Source: Paracoccaceae bacterium (lineage in GTDB: Bacteria; Pseudomonadota; Alphaproteobacteria; Rhodobacterales; Rhodobacteraceae). From it: a stretch of 64,000 nucleotides of DNA. The stretch spans positions 1 through 64,000 of the forward strand of contig JANSYP010000003.1 in the NCBI GenBank assembly GCA_024742405.1, in the 5' to 3' direction. The notes under the pieces were generated by a model, which worked only from the letters and a program-made list of their open reading frames with translations, did not search any database and was not told the DNA's origin. Numbering within the stretch: position 1 is the stretch's first letter; the number at the start of each line of letters is the position of its first letter. Positions 43,714 through 52,078 of this stretch are shown piece by piece. The position numbers and the translations under genes were made by a program.

Positions 43714-45267
43714 TCCCGCACTTTGGGGTTGAGAATTCCGCTAACACCTTGAAGGGAAAGGTGGTGCTGGCGGTTCGATAACCGTTTTCACGGCTGTATC
43801 GTAAGGGGTCTGCAAAGGCCAATTTCAGCACTGTGCGCTTGATAGCAATGCTACCCTTTTCGTAAATATTCCAAGGACTTGCCAGAAATCCAAGAAGCGG
43901 TTCGATAAATCGCTCCGCTTGGCCGTCCGGCGGCACGCATTGCGCAGCCTGTTCGGTCAATCTGATCTTCTGACGCTCTAGGGACTCGATGCGTTCTTCG
44001 AACGCTTTCATCACCTTCGGGCTGGAGGTTTCCACGATGCGATCAAGTATGGTATCAATCTGCGTCCCCAGCTCCCTGATCTGCGCATGCAGCGCCTTTT
44101 GCTCGTTTTGAGCGCGTGCAAGGCGCATGGCCCAGGCATCGATGAACATGACCTTAGCGAGCGCAAAAACCTGTCTCGCAGGCTGTAGGCGGCGCAGAAG
44201 CGCCCTGCGCCATCTTCGATATTGGCGCGCGGGATCGACTTGCGCCTGGACGGGCAGTCCAGCGTGTCGCAGAGATAATAGGCGTAGTGCTTGTTGCGGC
44301 CTTTGGACCAACAGGAGGTCATCGGCTCCCCGCAGTCATCGCAAGCCACGAAGCCGCGTAGCGGGAAGTCCTCGCTGATATCCTTGCGGGCCGGTGCATA
44401 GACCTTGCCGCTAAGGACTGACTGCAAGCGCTCATAGGTGGCAAAGCTGATCAAAGGCTCATGATGGCCTTTACGAAGCGAAACACCCCACATCGGCGCT
44501 TCGACATAGCCAGCATAAACCACACGCTGGAGCATATCCTTGACCTTGGAGGGATGAACATAACCTGACGCGCCGCTTTTGGGGAACTCTGGTTGTGCTT
44601 CCAGGAAGCGTTTGACCTCGTATTGCGAGGAAAAGCGTCCACTGGCAAAACCTTCCAGAGCTTCGGCGACGATGGAGGCGACGGGCTCATCCCGCACCAA
44701 AATCTTGCCGTGCGCTTTGTCTTTTTCGTAGCGGTAGCCGACCGGCGGATGGAACACCCAATACCCACGCTCAACGCGGGCGGTCATTTTCTGGACGACC
44801 TGACGGCCATTTTGTTCGCGCTCCAGCTGACCGGAAGCAGCAAACATCGTTTCGACAAACCGGCCTTCTGGTGAGTTATCGAACTTGAAGTTCGGTGACT
44901 CGACAACAGCGCCAAATTCATCCAGCTTTTCACGCAAGGTCCAATGAAACTTGGTATCGCGCGCAAGACGTTTGAGATCATTAAAGATGACAACGTAATT
45001 CTGGTCTGCCTCAGACGCGAGATAGGCCAATAGCGCCCGCATAGCCGGGCGTTTCATAAAATCGCCGCCACCGGTGATATCATCGGTGAAGACCATATCC
45101 ACGGTATAGCCGCGCTCATCCGCATATTGGCGGCAGCGATGTTCCTGACTTTCCAGGCCGTGGCCGTCTGTCTTTTGCTTTTTGTCCGAGACGCGGCAAT
45201 AGATGAGCGCGCACCTAGAGCTCTTCGGATTACCCTTATCAGGCTTCAAATGTTCTTGCGGTTTCAT
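43714..45267 (-). pseudogene. Large serine recombinase (integrase), frameshifted
   Basis: The N-terminal resolvase domain is intact (ALIYCRVSDKKQKTDGHGLE with catalytic Ser, DDITGGGDFMKRPAM, FNDLKRLARDTKFHW), followed by the recombinase domain (PPVGYRYEKD; GYVHPSKVKDMLQRVVYAGY) and a zinc ribbon (CDDCGEPMTSC). At about 44200-44215 the frame breaks. The coiled-coil and C-terminal part continues in another frame (LLRRLQPARQVFALAKVMF; KVMKAFEERIESLERQKIRL), giving about 518 residues if joined, normal for the family. The last codons run into the tRNA with no stop of their own. Either a real inactivating frameshift or a sequence error. Confidence 0.85.
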
Positions 45268-45299
45268 GTGACTTACCTTTCTTCTTATGCCCCAAGCGG

Positions 45300-45629
45300 T
45301 TAGCTCTGCTTGGGGTCCTCGTTAAATTCTTCTTTCAATCCAATATCTTCATCGGAATCGACCTGAGCGAGCGGATCAAGCTCTTTTTCGACTTGTCCAC
45401 AGGCTTGTTGGGTCGGACTGACACCAAAGCCAAGTTCGACAAAGGCCATGATGATGATCCATAGCGCGTGGATAATTTCCTCTTTTTGATCATCGCTGAG
45501 GGACGGATCATCCAGGTAAGCCTGATACTTCTCCACATCGATTTCGATGTTGCGGGCCTCGGCCTTGCTCGCTGCCCGTTCCAGAGCCACACCCAGATCG
45601 GGCGCACTATCAAACTCGTGATCTTTCAT
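45300..45629 (-). CDS. Small acidic hypothetical protein
   Basis: 109 residues, strongly acidic, helical (EKYQAYLDDPSLSDDQKEEI; IHALWIIIMAFVELGFGV). The ATG at 45629 follows AAAGGCGGT. The hydrophobic helix with WIIIMAFVELGFGV resembles short accessory proteins found beside recombinases in mobilizable elements, but I cannot name a family. It lies 32 bases upstream of the recombinase start and is probably cotranscribed with it, perhaps as an excision-related partner. Confidence 0.6.
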   Translation of the reverse strand: MKDHEFDSAPDLGVALERAASKAEARNIEIDVEKYQAYLDDPSLSDDQKEEIIHALWIIIMAFVELGFGVSPTQQACGQVEKELDPLAQVDSDEDIGLKEEFNEDPKQS

Positions 45630-45899
45630 GACATCACCGCCTTTCTTGTGAAGACAAGCACACGGGGCTTTGCATCCGCCCAAATGTGCGGAGCAGTTTT
45701 TCTATCCGTCGCTCTCTGAGATGCCTGAGCCGAATGGCTGCGCGGCGAAAAATGATAATCTCTTTTGCTGCAACTGCGCTCTGAGAGCTGTGCGCAAAGC
45801 ATCACCCTTTCTTTCATTTTACCACGTTTCGGCGCAAAGGCGCAAAAACGCTGGGATTCCGTGATATATTTCAGGATGTTGAGCATTCCTACGTTCCTT

Positions 45900-46133
45900 T
45901 CAAAACGGCAGTTCATCGTCGGATACACGCCGCCCCATAAGGCTGTGCAGCTCATTGGCGGCGTCGTTGGATTTCCGATGGAGCATGTCGAGATAGGCGT
46001 GGTGGATTGCCGCCTGCATCGCGTCATGCAGTGTGAGGTCCCATTCCACGGCAAGCTCCGATAACCGGTTTGCCGTAGGATCGCTGAGGCGCAATGGCGC
46101 TGTGAGGCGCGGCAGTTTGCTATTCTTGCTCAT
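45900..46133 (-). CDS. Small hypothetical protein, possibly DNA-binding
   Basis: 77 residues: a basic start with proline (MSKNSKLPRLTAPLRLSDPT), then helices (ANRLSELAVEWDLTLHDAMQAAIHHAYLD). The composition suggests a small ribbon-helix-helix-like or accessory protein of the mobilisation region. AAAGGA is well spaced before the ATG at 46133. It begins 13 bases after the coupling-protein gene ends, so it belongs to the same minus-strand operon. A ~270-base AT-rich gap without genes follows (45630-45899). Confidence 0.55.
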   Translation of the reverse strand: MSKNSKLPRLTAPLRLSDPTANRLSELAVEWDLTLHDAMQAAIHHAYLDMLHRKSNDAANELHSLMGRRVSDDELPF

Positions 46134-46146
46134 GATGTCGTCCTTT

Positions 46147-48090
46147 TCAGTGTTTCCATGTGATGAGGGGGCAGCGGCCATTGCCGAAGGTCTCGAACCC
46201 ATCGGCGATGAACGGGATGCCGAGATAGCGGCACCAGCTACCGGAAGCGGTGTATTCCCAGAGCAGATGCGGCCAGCCATAGGTGAGGATGACGAGTGCC
46301 GCTCCGCCGAAGATTATGAGCGGCGCGGCTGGGAGCGTGCCTAAGAGAGCAGCCAGCAGCGGACGAATGAGGGAACGCCGGGCGCGTTTGAGAATCCTTG
46401 TTCCGGCTCTAGTAGCCAAAGCCCGACCGCGCCGGATACGCATCTTGACCTTGCCGAGATAGCGCTTCCCGCCATGCAGCGGGTTGTTCGCAACTTCCAT
46501 CCGCCAGGGCGAGACTTCGTGATATCCCGCCTTGAGCGCCTTTGCCGGCGGTAGGTTCTTGATGAACAATATTTGTTCATCGTCCGGCAGGCGGCGAACT
46601 TGATCGGGGGTGAGCAGCGTCCTTTTTGCTCTACCAATGGACAGGCTTGGCATATCGCCGGGCGCACCGCCCATGCCGAAACTCTCGGAGCTGATCTCCT
46701 CTTCGCCGAGCATCCGGCTCACAAGGCTTGCCGTCTCGAAAGAAGATACCCCGAAGAATTGCTTCACGTCCGTTTGGCTGAGGATTGTGGCCAGCGCTTC
46801 GCGGCCATAAACTCGTGCAATCTCTTCCAGCTCCTGGACAACCATCCAGCAACGCACCCCGTATCCGCCAAGGGCTGTGAGCGCGTTCGGCAGGCCAGAG
46901 AGGCGGTAGTTGGTAAACTCATCCAGAATGAACTGGACGGGCGTGGCATCATCGCTGCGCACCAACTCTTTGAGCGCTGCCCAGATTAGCAGACCGAGCC
47001 AGGGCGCAAAGACATCCATGCGGGAGTAATCGCAGACCAGAAACAGCGTGGTTTTTTCGCGTTTCAGATCGGAGAACCTTAAATCGCAATGCGCCATCGA
47101 TGGGGCCAGCCGCCCGCTGGGACCGAAAGCTACCAGCGCCTGCACCGCGCCTTCGCGGAAAGATTCGAGGTGTTTGGGATTATCTTCCCAGCTTGAGGCG
47201 ATATTTGTAGCCAGGTTTGCCAGCTCGCCGCCAAGTGCATCGCTAGTGCACGCCTCTGCAAGCAAGCGTTCGAATTCGTTGTTGTCACCGAGGACCGCGA
47301 AAGGGCGGGGAAGATTGGCGTCAAGCGAGTCCCGCAGCACGCAGAGCGCCACGACGACAAAGACGATCAGCTTGCGCGTACCATTCGGCCAGAAGGGATC
47401 ACGGTCCCCGCCCGGCGGCGTGGCGACGAGCTGGAACGCCAGCGACCAGGCATCGGCGATGGCATCTTCCGGCGCGTTCTCCAGATCATCCAGAATGATC
47501 TGGAGCGGATTGTAGGCTGCATTGCCCATCCCGAACTTGTGGGCGGGGTTTAGGATAATGACTTTTTGGCCTTGGCGCTCTTCGATCAGGCGGGCGGTTT
47601 GCGCCGCCAGCTCACCCTTCATGTCGGCCACGACACGGCTGGTGCCGATATCGTGGGCAAGCGCAGCCATCACGAAGCCGGTTGTCTTGCCCTTTCGCGC
47701 AGGGGAGCAGAGCAAGCCATGGACGGCATTTGGGATAAATAGCGGCTGACCTTCCAGAATGCCGAGAAACAGTCCCTTGTTATTCGCCAGCCCCGCCTTG
47801 CGGGCTTCGCGCTTTGTCAGCCAGCTGGCCGACGCATCTGTTCGCTTCGGACGCAGAGCACGGAACGTCCGGCCCAGCTTGACTATCAGCGTCGATAACT
47901 CGGCAGCGACGGCGACCACACCGAAGGCGAATATCAGCGCCCCGCCGCCCCAGGCGTAGCTCCACCATTCCGGGCCATAGCTGCCAGGCTGGACGAGTGG
48001 CCAGCCTTGATACAAGCCGTATCCGAGCGCGGTTGTGACCAGCAGCTTGCCGGTCAGGCCCGCGCCGGGTTTTTGCGGAGCGCCGTTCAT
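46147..48090 (-). CDS. VirD4/TraG-like type IV coupling protein
   Basis: 647 residues. Two N-terminal membrane helices (about 15-32 and 45-68) are followed by a RecA-like ATPase: Walker A variant CSPARKGKTTGFV (about 128-140), Walker B FILDEF (about 395-400), ALTALGGYGVRCWMVVQELE, and the TraG/VirD4 C-terminal pattern SQTDVKQFFGVSSFETASLV. A further hydrophobic segment lies near the C-terminus, which is unusual. The protein would bring the relaxase-DNA complex to a conjugation channel. It is cotranscribed with two upstream membrane/coiled-coil genes (TAATG overlap). No type IV channel genes are visible. Confidence 0.88.
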   Translation of the reverse strand: MNGAPQKPGAGLTGKLLVTTALGYGLYQGWPLVQPGSYGPEWWSYAWGGGALIFAFGVVAVAAELSTLIVKLGRTFRALRPKRTDASASWLTKREARKAGLANNKGLFLGILEGQPLFIPNAVHGLLCSPARKGKTTGFVMAALAHDIGTSRVVADMKGELAAQTARLIEERQGQKVIILNPAHKFGMGNAAYNPLQIILDDLENAPEDAIADAWSLAFQLVATPPGGDRDPFWPNGTRKLIVFVVVALCVLRDSLDANLPRPFAVLGDNNEFERLLAEACTSDALGGELANLATNIASSWEDNPKHLESFREGAVQALVAFGPSGRLAPSMAHCDLRFSDLKREKTTLFLVCDYSRMDVFAPWLGLLIWAALKELVRSDDATPVQFILDEFTNYRLSGLPNALTALGGYGVRCWMVVQELEEIARVYGREALATILSQTDVKQFFGVSSFETASLVSRMLGEEEISSESFGMGGAPGDMPSLSIGRAKRTLLTPDQVRRLPDDEQILFIKNLPPAKALKAGYHEVSPWRMEVANNPLHGGKRYLGKVKMRIRRGRALATRAGTRILKRARRSLIRPLLAALLGTLPAAPLIIFGGAALVILTYGWPHLLWEYTASGSWCRYLGIPFIADGFETFGNGRCPLITWKH

Positions 48091-48635
48091 TAGGACACAC
48101 CCGGAAATGGGCAGGCAGAGCGCGCTGCATCAACATCCGCCGCGCTCATATCCAGCAGCGCCAGATCATCAGCCCGTACAGCGACATCTTCGATCCGGCC
48201 ATCACCGTGCAGGACAGCCAGGCCGACGCGGGGATCGAGCCCGCCATTATCAATGATCGCCCAGCAGAAGGAGCGGATCAGGCCAGTTTGGAGGGAGGCG
48301 TTCGCATAGAGCGTCCCGACCACAAGATTAACGCCGTCCTTGAGCTGATCGCCCTGGGTGAAGACGAAACTCTGCGCGGCGATCACATCGCCGAGACGCT
48401 CGCGCTCTTCTTCAAGCGCCTGGCGCTCCTCCTCCAGCGCTGCCAGTTCCTGGGCCACGCATTCACTGCCTGCTTGCGGAAACCCGGCGATGCAGCGCAA
48501 CTCCGCGCCGATGGCTTTGATGCCGGGCATTTGCTCAGAGGCTAGAGATAGGACCAGGGCGATAATCCCGGCGGTGAAGGCAAGCACCATCGCAAAGCCG
48601 ATGGCGGTGCCGATCATGCGTTTGATCGCGCTCAC
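48090..48635 (-). CDS. Membrane-anchored coiled-coil protein of the transfer operon
   Basis: 181 residues. One N-terminal membrane helix (MIGTAIGFAMVLAFTAGIIA), then a short charged coiled coil (QELAALEEERQALEEERERL) and a conserved-looking C-terminal domain (GLIRSFCWAIIDNGGLDPRV; LAVLHGDGRIEDV) with several cysteines. The GTG at 48635 with AGGAG seven bases upstream overlaps the preceding stop (GTGA), and the stop overlaps the coupling-protein ATG. This tight coupling suggests a complex with the coupling protein. No family recognised. Confidence 0.65.
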   Translation of the reverse strand: MSAIKRMIGTAIGFAMVLAFTAGIIALVLSLASEQMPGIKAIGAELRCIAGFPQAGSECVAQELAALEEERQALEEERERLGDVIAAQSFVFTQGDQLKDGVNLVVGTLYANASLQTGLIRSFCWAIIDNGGLDPRVGLAVLHGDGRIEDVAVRADDLALLDMSAADVDAARSACPFPGVS

Positions 48636-49795
48636 GAGAATTCTCCTGATTGAATTGCGACTTTGCGCGCCCGGGCCTTGATCGCAGCGGCCCAGAAGAG
48701 CAGCGTGGCAAGCGGCGCGAACAGATCGATGGCCAGCGCAATGGCGAGCTGCGGCAGGTGCAGCCGCCAATGCTCCAGAACCAGAACTTGAGCGGGTTTG
48801 AGCGTTGCGCGCCCGGCTTCCGGCAAGGGCAGCGCCTCAATTTCTACGATCATCGCCGCAATAGCTGCGCCGGAAGCGCGTTCTTCCTGGACGATTGAGG
48901 CAATGGCACGCGCTTGAGCTTGTGCCAGCCCGTTCCCGGCGTTTTCTAGCTCCGCGACCGAACCGGCCATGCTCGCAGAGGCTGCGCGCAATCCTCTGGT
49001 GCGGTCGGCGTTTTGAAGCTCGCTTAGCAGCGCATCCATACGCCGGGCCAAGGCGAGGAAGGTCAGCTCCCGCGCGCCGATGCTGACATCGCGGTCATAG
49101 ATAACCTGATCGAGTTGAAGGCTGAGACGGGAGATTTCCCCGATACGCGCCTCGTTAGCGGCAATCGTTTCTTCTAGAGCGCGCACGATTTCGGTCTTGC
49201 CGGAGCAAAAGCCCAGAAGCGTTCCGGTGACAATGCCGCGCCCACTGGCCCCGGTGATCGCGCCGGTTTGCAGCTCTTGCTCATAGCGGGCGCAGGCCGC
49301 TTCGGCTTGCGGCGCGATGACAAAGAACGCATCTTCCATAGCCGCAGCGCGCGGTGCGAGCATCCGAGCTTGGGCCGCGTATTCATCGGCCTGGCCTTGC
49401 AGCTCCAACCCCCGCGCGGAGTCCTGCGAAATACCGATGAAGCTGGTATAGGTGCTGGAAAGCGCCAGCATCACCATCAGAACGGCGACGACAACAACGC
49501 CAATGCCCCGCGCCTGATAGGTGACGTAACGCGGGATCAGGCGCATGGCGTAGTGCCAGAGCGCATATTGCGCGCCCATGGCCGAGGCCGTGACGAGCAG
49601 CGCAATCTGGCGGGTGGTTTCGCTGGCTCCGCTGATCCAGTCCGCCATGGCCAGCACGCCCGCATTGCTGGTCCACCAGGAGCAGACCAGAAATCCGAGC
49701 AGCAGAAGCGGCTGATAGTAGAACTGGTAGATGGCGCTGAACCGCTGCGCCTCGTCTGTCGGCGGTGTAGCCAAGGGAATCGGTCGATGTTTCAT
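48632..49795 (-). CDS. Integral membrane coiled-coil protein of the transfer operon
   Basis: About 387 residues. Membrane segments lie near the N-terminus (FYYQPLLLLGFLVCSWW; TRQIALLVTASAMGAQYALW; GIGVVVVAVLMVMLALSSTY) and near the C-terminus (IALAIDLFAPLATLLFWAAA), enclosing about 230 residues of predicted coiled coil rich in Ala, Glu and Arg. The start is uncertain: ATG 49795 has only a distant AGGA; a TTG at 49807 is possible. First gene of the operon with the coiled-coil protein and the coupling protein. Topology suggests a scaffold in the inner membrane. Family not recognised. Confidence 0.6.
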   Translation of the reverse strand: MKHRPIPLATPPTDEAQRFSAIYQFYYQPLLLLGFLVCSWWTSNAGVLAMADWISGASETTRQIALLVTASAMGAQYALWHYAMRLIPRYVTYQARGIGVVVVAVLMVMLALSSTYTSFIGISQDSARGLELQGQADEYAAQARMLAPRAAAMEDAFFVIAPQAEAACARYEQELQTGAITGASGRGIVTGTLLGFCSGKTEIVRALEETIAANEARIGEISRLSLQLDQVIYDRDVSIGARELTFLALARRMDALLSELQNADRTRGLRAASASMAGSVAELENAGNGLAQAQARAIASIVQEERASGAAIAAMIVEIEALPLPEAGRATLKPAQVLVLEHWRLHLPQLAIALAIDLFAPLATLLFWAAAIKARARKVAIQSGEFS

Positions 49796-49941
49796 GGCGT
49801 TAGACAAGCCTTTCCTGTGCACCGGGAACGCAGGTTTCCGGCGGCGGGTGAGTTTCGATCAGGTTGTTTCGGATGCGCTTTTCGGCGCGTGACCATCAGG
49901 TAGCCATTGCTGTCCGATCCGTCACGCGGCGACCTTCGAGC

Positions 49942-49972
49942 TTGTCAAGTTTAGGGAACAACGCGCTATGAT
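49942..49972 (+). promoter_or_regulatory. Putative promoter of the 49979 gene
   Basis: TTGTCA (49942-49947) and TATGAT (49967-49972), 19 bases apart, resemble sigma-70 boxes. The expected transcription start coincides with the ATG at 49979, so the mRNA could be leaderless; no ribosome site is present. Confidence 0.4.
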
Positions 49973-49978
49973 TGGGCC

Positions 49979-50818
49979 ATGGCTACACGGACGAAAAAGC
50001 CGAAGAACCGGTTCTTGCCTGGCGCGCATGTTTCCGAGGCGACACTGGCGCGCGTCCTCTATTGCTGGCTGAACGGCGAGCTATACACGAATATCCCAGA
50101 CGCCATTCAGCGAAGAGGCGGCGCTGTTGACGCCGCCATGGATCAGCTCAGGGAGATGATGGGGGAGAAGTTCACACTCGCGGAGAACAACAAGACCACA
50201 GTCTCGCGCCAAGCGTGCCACTCGATCATTGCCGAAATCTCGCTAAAGGTGATCGTGCGTGCCTATAAAGATCGCATCGCCCGCTTGGACGAACTGCTAA
50301 ATGGAGACGATCCCCTTCAAAAGGCTGAGCGCAGGCGGGTCGTAGCCATAATCGGACATGAGCCATCAGACGAAGAGAAGGCCGAACTGCTAGAAAAGAT
50401 GAGAGGGCAAAGCGTTGAGGACTTCATCACCCGTTGGGGCAAAATTGTCTTAATACTGTCGGCCAACGTAGTTCCATATGAAGCTATGCGGGCAATCCCA
50501 GGTGTGAAGCCCTTCGATCTGATCCAGAACCCGATCATCCTTGAGAAGATGCAGGCGCGCTACAGGGCCTTCCGTGGGTACAAGATACACGCCTTGAAGA
50601 CACACGTAGCGCACCATAGGTGCCTTGAAGATGGTTCAAGGCAACTGGCACGATTCTATCAGATCGAAAATCACGATGACCACCATACTTTCAGTGAAAC
50701 GGAAAGAAGGGCTTATTGGCAGGATTTGGTAGTACATTCGACGGCACTTTTATGTTTGAAGCTGTTTCATGCAACTAGTAGTCAAAAGAAAAGCACAGTA
50801 GAAACAGAAAGACACTAA
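49979..50818 (+). CDS. Hypothetical protein, divergent from transfer operon
   Basis: 279 residues, mixed helical, basic N-terminus (MATRTKKPKNRFLPGAHVSE). The segment FLPGAHVSEATLARVLYCWL looks like a short helix-turn-helix entry, and the central part has ADANVVPYEA-like helices, but no domain can be named. It may start leaderless. It is the last GC-rich gene before the AT-rich cargo; its own 3' end is already AT-rich, so the cargo junction may lie inside or just after it. Confidence 0.6.
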   Translation: MATRTKKPKNRFLPGAHVSEATLARVLYCWLNGELYTNIPDAIQRRGGAVDAAMDQLREMMGEKFTLAENNKTTVSRQACHSIIAEISLKVIVRAYKDRIARLDELLNGDDPLQKAERRRVVAIIGHEPSDEEKAELLEKMRGQSVEDFITRWGKIVLILSANVVPYEAMRAIPGVKPFDLIQNPIILEKMQARYRAFRGYKIHALKTHVAHHRCLEDGSRQLARFYQIENHDDHHTFSETERRAYWQDLVVHSTALLCLKLFHATSSQKKSTVETERH

Positions 50819-50846
50819 GCTTTTTTGGATTCTTGGGATATAATCT

Positions 50847-52073
50847 ATGCTCAGCGCAAAAGAAAAACTTGAATTGGAAAGCCTCCCCATAAGAGAAAGG
50901 GTGGCCTCTCTTAATTCTAACCGCAGTAACTTTTCCACTCTAGAGAGAATGGGCTACGCACCAACAGGTCCTAGGCAGAATTATAAAGCGATCGCCTCTG
51001 ATTCCCGAACTGAAGTACTAATGTTTGGTTCCAACAACTATCTGGACCTCAACTCTGAGAGCTATGTGAAAGAAAAGGTCAAAGAGGCCATTGAGACACT
51101 GGGGATCGGCTCAGGTGGGTCGCCCGGCTTTTCTGGGTACACAAGCCAACACAACGACTTAGAGCTACGACTGGCCACCAAGTCTAACCACGAATCTGCC
51201 CTCCTGACCCCTAGTGGCTATGTCGCAAATCTTTGCTGGGTAACGGGATTAGTCGGCAAAGATGACCTGCTCTTGGTCGATAAGAACAGTCATGCAAGTG
51301 TGTTTGATGCCTGCCGGATGGTAAGTGGAAGATCATCAATATTTGATCCCGACAATCTGGATGAGCTAGAAGAGCATATCATCAGAGAGCTTAATAATGG
51401 TATGGATAGCAGCAGGGTAATGATCACCTTTGAAGGAGTGCGTTCCGCAGACGGTTCAATTGCAGACGTTCCGGCACTCATGAAACTTTCACAAAAGTAC
51501 GATATTTTTACGATCTTAGATGATGCTCACGCCTTTGGCGTTCTGGGTAAATATGGAGGCGGTACAGTTGAACACTTTGGGCTCAAAAGTTATCCAGACG
51601 TAAGAATGGCAACATGCTCCAAAGCAATTGGTGCACAAGGCGCATTTCTATCCGGCTCCAAAAAGACAATCGATTTCATACGCCGCACGGCAACACCTTA
51701 CCTTTTTACAACCGCTCTATCCCAGCCAAGCATTGCAGCTATCAATGCAGCTATTGATCTTATCGATCAAGATACAACGATAATTCAGTCCCTACAAAAA
51801 AACATAGGCCTACTCACACAGCAGTTTGAGAATCAAGGATTAAAGACCAATCGAAGCGCAAGCGGAATAATTCCTCTGTACCTCGACACAAATGACACAA
51901 CCGATATCTGCGCCAAACTACATAATGCGGGACTTTTTGTGAATCTAATGGAATATCCTATCATACCTCGATCTATGCAAAGGTATCTCCGCTTTTCCGT
52001 TATGAGGACCCATTCAAATCTAGAGATCGAGAGAGTGTCGCCGATACTAAAAGCCGTAGGAGCAATAACCTAA
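50847..52073 (+). CDS. Alpha-oxoamine synthase-family PLP enzyme
   Basis: 408 residues of the KBL/BioF/ALAS/SPT fold-type I group, which condenses an acyl thioester with an amino acid and releases CO2. Key blocks: MFGSNNYLDLNSE, GSGGSPGFSGYTSQHNDLE (substrate/cofactor loop), H149 in KNSHASVFDA, ILDDAHAFGVLG with the PLP-pyridine aspartate (about 225-226) and the stacking H228, and the Schiff-base K259 in TCSKAIGAQGAFL. It lacks carrier or acyltransferase fusions. Not specific enough to call BioF or Kbl; CqsA/SPT-like secondary roles are equally possible. AT-rich. It converges with the MutS-like gene (5-base gap). Confidence 0.88.
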   Translation: MLSAKEKLELESLPIRERVASLNSNRSNFSTLERMGYAPTGPRQNYKAIASDSRTEVLMFGSNNYLDLNSESYVKEKVKEAIETLGIGSGGSPGFSGYTSQHNDLELRLATKSNHESALLTPSGYVANLCWVTGLVGKDDLLLVDKNSHASVFDACRMVSGRSSIFDPDNLDELEEHIIRELNNGMDSSRVMITFEGVRSADGSIADVPALMKLSQKYDIFTILDDAHAFGVLGKYGGGTVEHFGLKSYPDVRMATCSKAIGAQGAFLSGSKKTIDFIRRTATPYLFTTALSQPSIAAINAAIDLIDQDTTIIQSLQKNIGLLTQQFENQGLKTNRSASGIIPLYLDTNDTTDICAKLHNAGLFVNLMEYPIIPRSMQRYLRFSVMRTHSNLEIERVSPILKAVGAIT

Positions 52074-52078
52074 ATTGC

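Noticed and set aside
45626-46054. A 142-codon minus-strand frame
   Set aside because: It overlaps the 77-residue gene at 45900-46133 in another frame, and its 3' part covers an AT-rich gap with no protein-like features.
50836-50849. TATAAT just before the PLP-enzyme start as its promoter
   Set aside because: It lies only two bases before the ATG, so transcription would begin inside the gene; no -35 box at proper distance.
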